A stretch of 64,000 nt of DNA, from NCBI GenBank assembly GCA_945870855.1, contig CAMBTP010000010.1, forward strand, positions 1 through 64,000, written 5' to 3'. The notes below the pieces were generated by a model. It was not told where the DNA came from. It was given only the letters and a program-made list of their open reading frames with translations, and ran no database searches. The position numbers were made by a program, and so were the translations under genes. This DNA comes from Prosthecobacter debontii. GTDB lineage: Bacteria; Verrucomicrobiota; Verrucomicrobiia; Verrucomicrobiales; Akkermansiaceae. Positions 8,715 to 16,687 of this stretch are shown one piece after another. The stretch's first letter is position 1. Every line of letters begins with the position of its first letter.

Positions 8715-9748
8715 AGTAGTAGCTTGTTTTCGATCACACGGTTGAGAAGCTGGATCGTCGCGGTGTTCAGTTCCAAGGTGAACGCTTCCTCGATCGTCAC
8801 CCAGCGGAATTCCTCGGCTTCATCATTGAGAGTCACATCGTATGAGTCGGCCTTGGCGAGGTAGTTGAGCAGGATGAAATGCTCCGGGCGGATGAAAGTG
8901 GGGGAGAAGATGGATTCCTGCACCATCACGAATTGGATTCCGGAAATTTCCAATGCGGTTTCCTCGCGGATTTCCCGGATCAGAGCGGCTTCGCAATTTT
9001 CGCCGCGCTCGATTTTGCCGCCGGGGATGCCCCAGAGGTCGCTCCATTTGTGGGTGCGGATCATCAGCACTTTGCCATGTCCGTCGTGGATCAAGGCCCC
9101 GACGGTTGCGATGGGACGCTCCGCTTTGCGTTTTTCAAACATCCGCACCAGCACACCGAGATCCGGCACGGTGATGTCCGGCCTGACCGCCGCGAGAACT
9201 TCCGCATGGTGGTAACCCGTCAGCACCGCGATGGAGGAGATACCGCCGTGGCGCGCGGTCTCGATGTCATGGGTCATGTCACCGACGAACGCGGTTTCCT
9301 CCCGATCCAGTCCGTGGGTCTCGATGATGAAGTCGATCAGATCTCTTTTATCGAGCACGCCTGCATAGGTTTTTTCGAAAAAATCCTGCATACTGAATTC
9401 ATGGAGCTGCCGCAGGAACGCATCCGCATCCATCGATGTCAGAACGAACATCCGCATCCCGCGTGCCTGTGCCCATTCTAGTTTTTCCCTGGCATGGGGT
9501 AGAACCGTAACCGGTGTCACTGCAGCATCGAAGGCCGGGCGGAAATGCGACTCGAGCTCCTCCAGAGAAACGCCCGGCAGGATCTCTGCGTAGAACTCGC
9601 GGTAAGGCAGCCGAAAACCGCGCCGGAAGCCCTCGCGGTCGTAGGGCGCGATGCCGTATTTCCCGAGCACGGCGTTCGTCGCCTCGATCACCGGCCCCAT
9701 GTCATCCACGAGCGTGCCTGACCAATCGAATATGAGGTTTCTAAACAT
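8711..9748 (-). CDS. HAD phosphatase-Nudix hydrolase fusion, candidate dihydroneopterin triphosphate hydrolase
   Basis: 345 residues. Residues 1-205 are a HAD-superfamily phosphatase: motif I 'DWSGTLVDD' (nucleophile D8, with Ser10 where many HADs have a second Asp), motif II near 'FVLTS', and motif IV 'FVGDMTHDIETA' (about 154-165). Residues 211-345 are a Nudix domain with box G244-x5-E250-x7-R258-E-I-R-E-E. The gene overlaps folB by 4 bp. A Nudix pyrophosphohydrolase plus a phosphatase are exactly the two activities needed between GTP cyclohydrolase and FolB, so a bifunctional folate-pathway enzyme is a reasonable inference, not proven. Confidence 0.8.
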   Translation of the reverse strand: MFRNLIFDWSGTLVDDMGPVIEATNAVLGKYGIAPYDREGFRRGFRLPYREFYAEILPGVSLEELESHFRPAFDAAVTPVTVLPHAREKLEWAQARGMRMFVLTSMDADAFLRQLHEFSMQDFFEKTYAGVLDKRDLIDFIIETHGLDREETAFVGDMTHDIETARHGGISSIAVLTGYHHAEVLAAVRPDITVPDLGVLVRMFEKRKAERPIATVGALIHDGHGKVLMIRTHKWSDLWGIPGGKIERGENCEAALIREIREETALEISGIQFVMVQESIFSPTFIRPEHFILLNYLAKADSYDVTLNDEAEEFRWVTIEEAFTLELNTATIQLLNRVIENKLLL

Positions 9749-9749
9749 A

Positions 9750-10142
9750 CTATCCCAAAGTGAATCTAACGGATTTGATTTTATCCTCGCCGAAACGCTC
9801 CCGAATCCTGCGGAGCAGATCGGGTTTCATTTGCTCAAGATGGAAGCGCATGGCGGGCTGGGTGACACGGAGGATCAGGTTGCCCTCCTTGGCCGAGACT
9901 GGTTCGGTATTTGCGCCGATGAAATCGCCGGCGATCTCCTTCCAAGCTTTTTTCACCTCTTCTTCGTCGAGGCTATCGGCGAAAAACTGACTCTTGAGAA
10001 TCGCATCCACCCAGGCCGCTGCCGAGGAAACGTTCCTGTTCGTGTTCAATGGCTTTTCACAGCCAAGCCACTCGCTGACCAATTCGTCGTGAATGACCTC
10101 GCGCCGCGTCGGTTTCTGTCTCCGTGGCGCGGCCATGGCCAT
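9750..10142 (-). CDS. DUF721 (DciA-like) protein
   Basis: 130 residues. The basic N-terminus and the C-terminal half 'VKKAWKEIAGDFIGANTEPVSAKEGNLILRV' followed by 'AMRFHLEQMKPDLLRRIRERFG' match the DUF721/DciA family, whose proteobacterial members help load the replicative helicase. It lies 1 bp upstream of the HAD-Nudix gene and its start abuts the ferredoxin stop, so all four genes look co-transcribed. A helicase-loading role here is by family only. Confidence 0.75.
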   Translation of the reverse strand: MAMAAPRRQKPTRREVIHDELVSEWLGCEKPLNTNRNVSSAAAWVDAILKSQFFADSLDEEEVKKAWKEIAGDFIGANTEPVSAKEGNLILRVTQPAMRFHLEQMKPDLLRRIRERFGEDKIKSVRFTLG

Positions 10143-10390
10143 TAGGCGTCTCCGTCTTTAGCTCCGTCTTCGCCGATGGCTTCGACCGGGCAACCCTCCA
10201 TCGCCTCGCGGCACTGGGCTTCCTCCTCGGCATTCTCCGGTTGTTTGAAAACGAAAGAGTAACCCTCGTCGTCGGCGCGCGTGAAGTTGCTCGGCGCGGT
10301 CTCACGGCAGAGATCGCAATCGATGCACTGGCTGTCCACGTAGAATTTTCCGCCTACGTTCTCCTCGTTCTTATCTTCTTTGTCGGCCAT
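10142..10390 (-). CDS. Ferredoxin
   Basis: 82 residues, very acidic. Cysteines C22-x2-C25-x2-C28 and C67-P form a single iron-sulfur cluster site of the 4Fe-4S/3Fe-4S ferredoxin type; C60 is an extra cysteine. The core reads 'KFYVDSQCIDCDLCRETAP'. It is a soluble electron carrier and the first gene of the ferredoxin-DUF721-HAD/Nudix-folB transcript. Its redox partner cannot be deduced from the neighbours. Confidence 0.88.
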   Translation of the reverse strand: MADKEDKNEENVGGKFYVDSQCIDCDLCRETAPSNFTRADDEGYSFVFKQPENAEEEAQCREAMEGCPVEAIGEDGAKDGDA

Positions 10391-10495
10391 ATCTGTAAAG
10401 TGGTTTCCCGCCCCTTGGATGCATTCGGAAAGGGCTTATTGCAACTTCAATTTGTTTACTCGTCAGAAGGAGTTGCTCCGGTTTTTCTTTCGAGT

Positions 10496-10567
10496 TTACT
10501 GATCTTCATAGAAATGAAATCCGTCAATAAGATCTCCCTTGGCGGGTTCGAGTATCCTGACGTTCAC
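10496..10567 (-). pseudogene. Truncated ParE-type toxin remnant
   Basis: A GTG overlaps the stop codon of the antitoxin gene and starts a 23-codon frame reading 'VNVRILEPAKGDLIDGFHFYED' before a TAA. This is the characteristic N-terminus of ParE/RelE-family toxins paired with this antitoxin family. The remaining ~75 codons are absent, so the toxin is dead. Confidence 0.65.
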
Positions 10568-10782
10568 CGGATCGAGGCCTCGATTTCCTTCTTCGCATCC
10601 TCCCAGTCGATTACACGAATCTCTCCTCGTTCATAAGCATCGCGGCGCTCATCGAGAAGATCCTTATGCCACTGTGGCACTTCGAGTTCGTCGGGCTCCG
10701 GTGAGATTTCTGCCCAAACTGCTTCTAAAAGAGCGAGTTTCTCATGCATGGGGAGTTTGCGGATTTCTTCCTTTGCAATCAT
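10564..10782 (-). CDS. Addiction-module antitoxin (TIGR02574 type)
   Basis: 72 residues: 'MIAKEEIRKLPMHEKLALLEAVWAEI' start (split here over residues 1-26), an acidic middle, and 'VPQWHKDLLDERRDAYERGE' near the C-terminus. This is the pattern of the putative addiction-module component family that pairs with ParE toxins. It is intact although the following toxin is truncated to 23 codons, leaving an orphan antitoxin. Confidence 0.8.
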   Translation of the reverse strand: MIAKEEIRKLPMHEKLALLEAVWAEISPEPDELEVPQWHKDLLDERRDAYERGEIRVIDWEDAKKEIEASIR

Positions 10783-10885
10783 GTCAGAAATTTACTCTAC
10801 AGGAATAAAGTCGGCAACTTCAATTTATCGCACCTGCGCACAGGGCGATCAAGTTAGGGATCGGCTCGGTTATGGGAGGCGGAGC

Positions 10886-11019
10886 CTTTTGAGTGCGGGG
10901 AGAATCACCGCTTTTGTATCCTTAGGCGTGACACGGCTTTGGTTCGGAAAGTTCGCGGCACCCCGGCAAAACGGCCCGCTGTTGAACAAAAGCGGCGAAT
11001 GATCGCGCGCACTCAAAAG
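10886..11019. repeat. Inverted-repeat element between antitoxin and glyS
   Basis: The left arm (10886-10917) carries CTTTTGAGTGCG and then CCGCTTTTGT; the right arm (10986-11019) carries the same two blocks as reverse complements in mirrored order. The ends are 134 bp apart and a GGAG lies just outside the left arm at 10881. The interior has no gene. It resembles a small non-autonomous mobile element or REP pair; no second copy is visible in the window. Confidence 0.55.
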
Positions 11020-11058
11020 CCCCCGCACGGGCAGCCCTGTATTTCCAGGCTTAGCGGA

Positions 11059-12459
11059 TCATTCAACGGCTTGCTCCCTGGCTTGATGGCCGCGCACCCG
11101 CGCAAGCAACCACGGCAGCAACTCATCGATGCTAAGGCGCTCTTGCTCCATGGAATCGCGGTGACGGATGGTGACGGTGCCTTTAAGATCAGGGGTTTCC
11201 TCGCCGAGGGTTTCGAAATCGACGGTGACGCAGAATGGCGTGCCGACCTCGTCCTGGCGGCGGTAACGACGGCCGACGGCTCCGCTGTCGTCGTAGAACA
11301 CATTCATCCACGGCTGGAGCGATTTTTGGATTTCGCGGCAGATGCGGACTTGTTCCTCGTTTTTTTTCAGGAGTGGGAAAATGGCGACCTTGATCGGTGC
11401 CATGGAGGGCATAAACCGCATGACCGTGCGCATATCGCTCTTGCCGTCGGTGCCGAGTTCCTCCTCGTCGAAGGCCTCACAGATTAGCGCGAGCACCGTG
11501 CGGTCGCAACCGGCGGAGGGCTCGACGACGTGCGGCAGGAAGCGCTCCTTGGTCTCCTCGTCGAAGTATTCCAGCGGCCTGCCGGAACCTTTCGCATGGA
11601 CGCCGAGATCGTAATCTGTGCGGTAAGCGACGCCTTCCAACTCCTGGATGCCGAAGGGGAACTCGTATTCGATGTCGTAGGTTTTCTTCGAGTAAAACGC
11701 GCGGTCGCCGTCTGGCACGTCAAGGATGTGGAGCTTGGCGCGCGGGATGCCGATTTCCTCGTAAAAGCAGAGGCGGGTTTCCAGCCACTCATCGGTGAGG
11801 CGCATGCCGTCTTCCGGGCGGCAAAAATACTCGATTTCCATTTGCTCGAACTCGCGGGAGCGGAAGGTGAAATTGCGCGGATTGATCTCGTTGCGGAACG
11901 ATTTTCCGATCTGCGCGATACCGAAGGGTAGTTTCACGCGGTTGGAATCGAGGATGTTCTTGTATTGGCAGAAAATCGATTGCGCGGTCTCCGGGCGAAG
12001 GTAGGCGATCTGCTCGCCGGTTGCTCCGAAGTTTGTCTGGAGCATGAGGTTGAACTCACGCGGTTCGGTGAGTTCGCATTTCGGGGATGCACCGGGGCAA
12101 ACGCTCGGCTTCTCCTTGCATTCGTAGGTGTCGAGGTTGTCCGCGCGGAAGCGACCCTTGCAGGTCTTACAATCGACCATCGGATCGCTGAAGCCGCCGA
12201 TGTGGCCGGAAGATTGCAGGACTGCTTCCATCGTCAAAATCGCGCCGTCCATGCCGAGCACGTCGTCGCGTTCCTGGACGGTTTTGCGCCACCAGTAGTC
12301 CTTGAGGTTGCGTTTCAGTTCCGCGCCGAGCGGGCCGTAGTCCCAGCAGCCGTTGAGTCCGCCGTAAAGTTCTCCTGCTTGAAAAATAAAGCCTCTGCGT
12401 TTGCACAGGGAGACGATTTTCTCCATCCGCACTGGGTCTGTAACATCCTTGTTTGCCAT
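11059..12459 (-). CDS. glyS: Glycyl-tRNA synthetase (single-chain, alpha2 type)
   Basis: 466 residues from the ATG at 12459; longer upstream starts lack conservation. The start 'MANKDVTDPVRMEKIVSLCKR' leads to 'GELYGGLNGCWDYGPLGAELK', a zinc-binding insertion with 'CKTCKGRFRADNLDTYEC', class II motif 2 'FRNEINPRNFTFRSREFEQME' in part, and a C-terminal anticodon-binding domain ('VAIFPLLKKNEEQVRICREI'). It charges tRNA-Gly. This is the eukaryote/archaea/Gram-positive-like homodimeric form, not the alpha2beta2 GlyQ/GlyS form. Confidence 0.95.
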   Translation of the reverse strand: MANKDVTDPVRMEKIVSLCKRRGFIFQAGELYGGLNGCWDYGPLGAELKRNLKDYWWRKTVQERDDVLGMDGAILTMEAVLQSSGHIGGFSDPMVDCKTCKGRFRADNLDTYECKEKPSVCPGASPKCELTEPREFNLMLQTNFGATGEQIAYLRPETAQSIFCQYKNILDSNRVKLPFGIAQIGKSFRNEINPRNFTFRSREFEQMEIEYFCRPEDGMRLTDEWLETRLCFYEEIGIPRAKLHILDVPDGDRAFYSKKTYDIEYEFPFGIQELEGVAYRTDYDLGVHAKGSGRPLEYFDEETKERFLPHVVEPSAGCDRTVLALICEAFDEEELGTDGKSDMRTVMRFMPSMAPIKVAIFPLLKKNEEQVRICREIQKSLQPWMNVFYDDSGAVGRRYRRQDEVGTPFCVTVDFETLGEETPDLKGTVTIRHRDSMEQERLSIDELLPWLLARVRGHQAREQAVE

Positions 12460-12654
12460 AAGATTTCTCCCGCTGCCGGGGACGCGTAGGAAATCACAGG
12501 GGCAAAGCGGCGGCAAGAGAAAGAAGGGGAGAAAGAAGGGGTGGGATCGCTGCGGCGAACCCAGCTCCCCCGATGGAGAGCATGAATCCGCCGCAGCCCA
12601 TCCACTAACCACGGGAATGCGGGAAAATAAAGCGCGAAGCGTGCCAGCGGCCTT

Positions 12655-12700
12655 GAAAACTCAAATCTCAAATCTCAAATCTCAAATCTCAAATCTCAAT
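12655..12700. repeat. Heptad tandem repeat
   Basis: About six consecutive copies of the 7-bp unit TCAAATC lie between the divergent glyS and alaS genes. Looser versions of the same T/C/A pattern occur at 20168-20196, 24259-24287, 30965-31000 and 62201-62226. No protein or RNA feature explains it. Confidence 0.85.
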
Positions 12701-12818
12701 GAAGACATTTGGCCGGGCTTTGCGTCCCCTCTGTGGCCTCTGCGACTCTGCGTTGACCTTCTGTCCCGAAGTTTAGTGTTTAAAGTTTCCCCCTCTTTGT
12801 CCAAGTTCCCGCCCTGCC

Positions 12819-15800
12819 ATGACCGCCTCTGAGATCCGCCAATCTTTCCTCGATTTTTTCCGTGAGAAACAGCACACCATCGTGCCCTCCGCCTCGCTGC
12901 TCCCGCAGTCGCCGGGCCTGCTTTTTACGAACGCGGGGATGAACCCGTTCGTGCCGTATTTCCTCGGAGTCGAGAAAGCACCTTACGATCCGCCGCGTGC
13001 CGCAGATACCCAGAAATGCATCCGCGCGGGTGGCAAGCACAACGACCTCGAAGACGTCGGCTACGACACCTACCACCACACGATGTTCGAAATGCTGGGG
13101 AACTGGTCGTTCGGGAATTATTTCAAGAAAGAGGCGATCGCGTGGGCGTGGGAACTCGTCGTCGGGCGCTGGGGGCTGCCCGCGCACCGACTCTACGCCT
13201 CGGTCTATGCGCCGAAGGAGGGCGATCCCGGAAATTTCGACCAAGAAGCCTACGACATCTGGGCAGAACTTTTCCGCGCGGCGGGTTGTGATCCTGAAAT
13301 CCAAATCGTTCACGGCAACGTGAAAGATAATTTCTGGATGATGGGCGAAACAGGTCCTTGCGGTCCCTGCTCCGAACTGCACGTCGATCTAACACCCGAG
13401 GGGAATCCCGTCACCGGCCGCAACCTCGTCAATAACGACTCCGACCTCTGCATCGAGATCTGGAACCTCGTCTTCATCCAATACAACGCCGAGGCCGATG
13501 GCAGCTTCCGCGAGCTGCCCGCGAAACACGTCGATACCGGGATGGGCTTCGAACGCGCCTGCTCGATCATCCAGGGCACCAAGGGCTTCACCGATTTCTC
13601 GAAAAAGCCCTCAAACTACGCCACCGACGTTTTCACGCCCCTCTTTAGTAAACTGGAGGAACTCAGCGGAAAAACCTACACCGACATCTACCCCGAGCCC
13701 GGAGCCGACCGCTCCGCCTTCACACAGGAGATGAAAACCGCCATCGCTTTCCGCGTAATTGCAGATCACTTGCGGACTCTATCATTTTCCATCGCAGACG
13801 GGATCATGCCTGGGAATAACGGCAGGAACTACGTGCTGCGCCGGATCTTGCGTCGGGCTGTTAGATACGGAAGGCAGCTTGGTTTCTCAGGAGAAAAGCC
13901 GTTTTTCGGCGCTCTGGTGGAAACGTTGGTGAATGAAATGGGCGGAGTTTTCCCGGAGCTAAAGAACCGGCAGGATGTGATCGAACAAACGCTGGCGAAC
14001 GAAGAATCGAGCTTTAACCAGACGCTGGATCGGGGATTAAAACGCTTCGAAGAAGCGGTCGGGGAGCACACGCGCCCTCGCGTGTCGCATGAGGCGCCCT
14101 CGCCTCATGCTGGCCCGAATTCACAAAAAGCCTCCGAACCCACCTATTCACGCCGCAACCTCCCCCATTTTGAGCGCCCGTGGGGCAAATACATGGTTAC
14201 ATTTACCACGCTAGATCGCGACCTCCTCAGCGATGCCGAGCGCAGCATCGTTCTCGATTCCATCTTGCACTCGCGCAAGCTCGGCCAGATCCATCTCTAC
14301 GCCGCCTGCGTCATGCCGGATCACGTTCATCTACTCATCGAGCCTCAGGTGAAATCCTACGATGACGATTCCAAGCCTGTGTTTTTTAGCCTAACGGAAA
14401 TTCTCCAACCGATTAAATCCGTCACGTCCCATACAATCCTCAAGCATCGCCGGATTGATCTAAACAATGAGAACATTAAGCATCTTTGGGAAAAGGAATG
14501 GTTCGATCGTTTAATCCGTAGTGAATCCGATCTGGTTGAGAAATATGAATATATTCTCGGCAATCCAGTGATGGAGAAACTTGTCGAAAACTCTCCGGAC
14601 TACGCTTGGACATGGTGTAGGGAGTTTGTTCGTGACGCGGGCCATGCAGGAGACGAGGGCGTCTCCTGCGACACGCGAGGGCGCGTGTGCTCCCCGATTT
14701 CTGGCGAGATCGCTTTTGAACTTTACGACACCTTCGGCTTCCCCATCGACCTCACAGAACTCCTCGCATCCGAGTTGGGATTGGAAGTAGATATGCCCCG
14801 CTTCGAGGAGCTTATGGAGCAGCAACAAGAACGCTCACGCGCCGCGCAGAAATCTAACATCGTCCGTGCCCTCGATATTTCCACGGAAGCCGTCACCGAA
14901 TTCCTAGGTTTTGAGAACGACGAATGCGAAGCCACAATCCTCGAAATCCATCCGCAGGAAGACGCGCTCTTCGTCATCACCGACAAGACCGTTTTCTACG
15001 CCGAGATGGGCGGTCAAGCGGGAGACACAGGAACGCTCAACGACATCCCCGTCACCGGCGTCCAACAAATCGGCAAAGCCCGTGCTCTGATCATTCAAAA
15101 ATCAGAAATCAACAATCATCAATCGTCAATCAATCCGGGCGACAAAGTAGTCATTAAAATAGCCCAAGATCGCCGCCGCCCCATCGAAGCCCACCACACC
15201 GCCACGCACCTTCTCCACTGGGCGCTGCACGAGGTCGTTTCCGCAGACGCCGCGCAGCAGGGTTCCTCAGTGGATGAGAATCGACTGCGCTTCGACTTCA
15301 ACAGCGCGGCCGTAACGTCCGAGCAGGTGGCCGAGATGGAGGAGATGGTGAACGGCGCGATCAAGCAGGGTCTGACCGTTTCATGGACAGAAGTGAAACA
15401 CGCCGATATCAAGCACCGCGAGGATATCATGCAGTTCTTCGGCGACAAATATGGCGACACCGTCCGCGTCGTCCAGATCGGCGGGCAGGCGAACCAGCTC
15501 AACGGTCCTTCCATGGAACTTTGCGGCGGCACCCACGTCCGCAACACCTCGGAGATCGGACTTTTCAAGATCAAGAGCGAGGGAGCGATCGCATCCGGCG
15601 TGCGTCGTATTGAGGCGGCTTGCGGTGATGCTGCATGGAATCTCATTCGCGAGAACGTCGAGCGCTGGGATGTGGATCTCAAGGCCGCCACTGAAAAACT
15701 AAAAGCCGCCAACGCGAAGCTTTCCGAACTCGGTGGAGAGCCGCTCAGCGTCAATGAATTCCCCCACATTATGGACGCGATGCTTGTTGAACGCGCGGAC

Positions 15801-16262
15801 ATCGGCGAACTCAACGCCACTTTCGCCCACGGTATGCGCACGCTGGAGGAAACCAAGGAAGCCGCCATCGAGGCCGAGAAACGGATCAAGAAAATCCAAT
15901 CCGCCCAAGCCGGCGCGCTCGCCGATGAATCGCTCGCCGAACTTATCGCGTTGGGCAAACCGATCATCGTTTCCTTCGAGTCCGACGCGTCACTGCTCCA
16001 GGAACTTCAGAACGGCCTGAAGAAAAAGAATTTCCCCGGCCCGGCTCTTCTCATCGTCGATGACGGCGAGAAACTCCACCTCGCCGTCCACTGCGGCGCG
16101 GATGCCTTGGCTTCCGGTCTCAAAGCCGGTGATCTCCTCCGCGATCTAGCCGCCCTCGCCGGCGGTAAAGGCGGCGGCAAGCCCGATCAGGCACGGGGCG
16201 CAGCACCGGATCGTGGGAAGCTGGAAGAAATCAAGGCGGCGATGATGGCGCGAGTTTCTTAG
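12819..16262 (+). CDS. alaS: Alanyl-tRNA synthetase with in-frame RAYT insertion
   Basis: 1147 residues, about 210 longer than a usual AlaRS. Residues 1-415 hold the class II catalytic core ('SFLDFFREKQHTIVPSASLL', 'NDLEDVGYDTYHHTMFEMLG') and tRNA-recognition domain. Residues about 416-626 derive from an inserted REP-associated transposase element. AlaRS resumes at 'ISGEIAFELYDTFGFPIDL', followed by the editing domain ('HHTATHLLHWALHEV', 'CGGTHVRNTSEIG') and the C-Ala domain ending 'GGKGGGKPDQARGAAP'. The join lies in a variable linker, so aminoacylation may survive. It charges tRNA-Ala. No other alaS is in the window; the gene is normally essential, so this copy is presumably functional. Confidence 0.95.
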   Translation: MTASEIRQSFLDFFREKQHTIVPSASLLPQSPGLLFTNAGMNPFVPYFLGVEKAPYDPPRAADTQKCIRAGGKHNDLEDVGYDTYHHTMFEMLGNWSFGNYFKKEAIAWAWELVVGRWGLPAHRLYASVYAPKEGDPGNFDQEAYDIWAELFRAAGCDPEIQIVHGNVKDNFWMMGETGPCGPCSELHVDLTPEGNPVTGRNLVNNDSDLCIEIWNLVFIQYNAEADGSFRELPAKHVDTGMGFERACSIIQGTKGFTDFSKKPSNYATDVFTPLFSKLEELSGKTYTDIYPEPGADRSAFTQEMKTAIAFRVIADHLRTLSFSIADGIMPGNNGRNYVLRRILRRAVRYGRQLGFSGEKPFFGALVETLVNEMGGVFPELKNRQDVIEQTLANEESSFNQTLDRGLKRFEEAVGEHTRPRVSHEAPSPHAGPNSQKASEPTYSRRNLPHFERPWGKYMVTFTTLDRDLLSDAERSIVLDSILHSRKLGQIHLYAACVMPDHVHLLIEPQVKSYDDDSKPVFFSLTEILQPIKSVTSHTILKHRRIDLNNENIKHLWEKEWFDRLIRSESDLVEKYEYILGNPVMEKLVENSPDYAWTWCREFVRDAGHAGDEGVSCDTRGRVCSPISGEIAFELYDTFGFPIDLTELLASELGLEVDMPRFEELMEQQQERSRAAQKSNIVRALDISTEAVTEFLGFENDECEATILEIHPQEDALFVITDKTVFYAEMGGQAGDTGTLNDIPVTGVQQIGKARALIIQKSEINNHQSSINPGDKVVIKIAQDRRRPIEAHHTATHLLHWALHEVVSADAAQQGSSVDENRLRFDFNSAAVTSEQVAEMEEMVNGAIKQGLTVSWTEVKHADIKHREDIMQFFGDKYGDTVRVVQIGGQANQLNGPSMELCGGTHVRNTSEIGLFKIKSEGAIASGVRRIEAACGDAAWNLIRENVERWDVDLKAATEKLKAANAKLSELGGEPLSVNEFPHIMDAMLVERADIGELNATFAHGMRTLEETKEAAIEAEKRIKKIQSAQAGALADESLAELIALGKPIIVSFESDASLLQELQNGLKKKNFPGPALLIVDDGEKLHLAVHCGADALASGLKAGDLLRDLAALAGGKGGGKPDQARGAAPDRGKLEEIKAAMMARVS
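14061..14117 (+). repeat. Left inverted end of alaS RAYT element (two REP hairpins)
   Basis: Begins GGGGAG and contains two tandem hairpins, ACACGCG-CCCT-CGCGTGT and GCATGAGGCG-CCCT-CGCCTCATGC, both with a CCCT loop. It is translated in frame within alaS. Confidence 0.9.
14638..14695 (-). repeat. Right inverted end of alaS RAYT element
   Basis: The reverse complement of the left end with compensatory changes in the inner hairpin (GCAGGAGACG/CGTCTCCTGC type), so hairpin structure is conserved while sequence drifts. It ends CTCCCC, matching GGGGAG at the other end. Confidence 0.9.
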
Positions 16263-16279
16263 TCGTAGAACTTTTAGGA

Positions 16280-16687
16280 TTAGATCCCGATGACCTGTAG
16301 CGCACCATGCTGTTCATTCCAGAGAATGATCTTCTCATCCGCTGTGATCAGTGGGATTCCGAGTGTGATCGCTGTCGCCACGATGATGCGGTCGGCGGGA
16401 TCACCGTGAAAATCTGGCAGTTGGCAGCTCGTAGTCGATATCTCCGAAGTGAGCGGGGCGAGTGCGACAGGAGGCTTTAAGTTTTCTGAGAACCATGTCG
16501 GTTCGTTCGGTTTCAACTCAAGCCGACCTTTCATAGCCAGCATGGACACCTCCCATTGCGAAATCGCAGAAACAAAAGCGGTTCCTGAAAATTCGCGGAT
16601 TTTTACGGCTCGCGCGTCACCTGCAGCGGCCCAAACCCAGACATGAGTGTCGAACACCGCCGCGACGAGATTCTCAACCTTCGGCAT
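16280..16687 (-). CDS. PIN-domain toxin
   Basis: 135 residues with PIN-domain acidic residues: D13 in 'AVFDTHVWVWAAAGD', E in 'ISQWEVSMLAMKGRL', and 'DPADRIIVATAITLGIPLITADEKI'. PIN toxins are Mg-dependent RNases. The start overlaps the antitoxin gene's 3' end by 14 bp. The pair lies just after alaS on the opposite strand and appears intact. Confidence 0.88.
   Translation of the reverse strand: MPKVENLVAAVFDTHVWVWAAAGDARAVKIREFSGTAFVSAISQWEVSMLAMKGRLELKPNEPTWFSENLKPPVALAPLTSEISTTSCQLPDFHGDPADRIIVATAITLGIPLITADEKIILWNEQHGALQVIGI

Larger units (their letters stand above)
14061..14695 (+). mobile_element. RAYT element (REP-associated tyrosine transposase) nested in alaS
   Basis: A 635-bp unit bounded by near-identical ~57-bp inverted ends. 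Between them lies a transposase domain of the IS200/IS605-like Y1 family: HUH motif H502-V-H504 in 'VMPDHVHLLIEP', the 'LWEKEWFDRLIRSE' segment, and the presumed catalytic tyrosine Y578 in 'YEYILGNPVMEKLV' (AlaRS numbering). The frame has no stop of its own and no frameshift; an internal ATG at 14193 exists. Both REP arms are translated. The transposase can therefore be made only as part of AlaRS or from an internal start fused to the AlaRS C-terminus. Confidence 0.9.

Noticed and set aside
12401-12832. Open frame between glyS and alaS containing 'KTQISNLKSQISNLNE'
   Set aside because: The peptide repeat is only the translation of the heptad DNA repeat; the frame overlaps glyS and the alaS start and has no family.
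14193-14637. Inserted segment of AlaRS as an intein or group I/II intron
   Set aside because: No intein splice-junction residues (Cys/Ser start, His-Asn end) and no intron structure; the HUH/Tyr motifs and REP ends identify a RAYT element.
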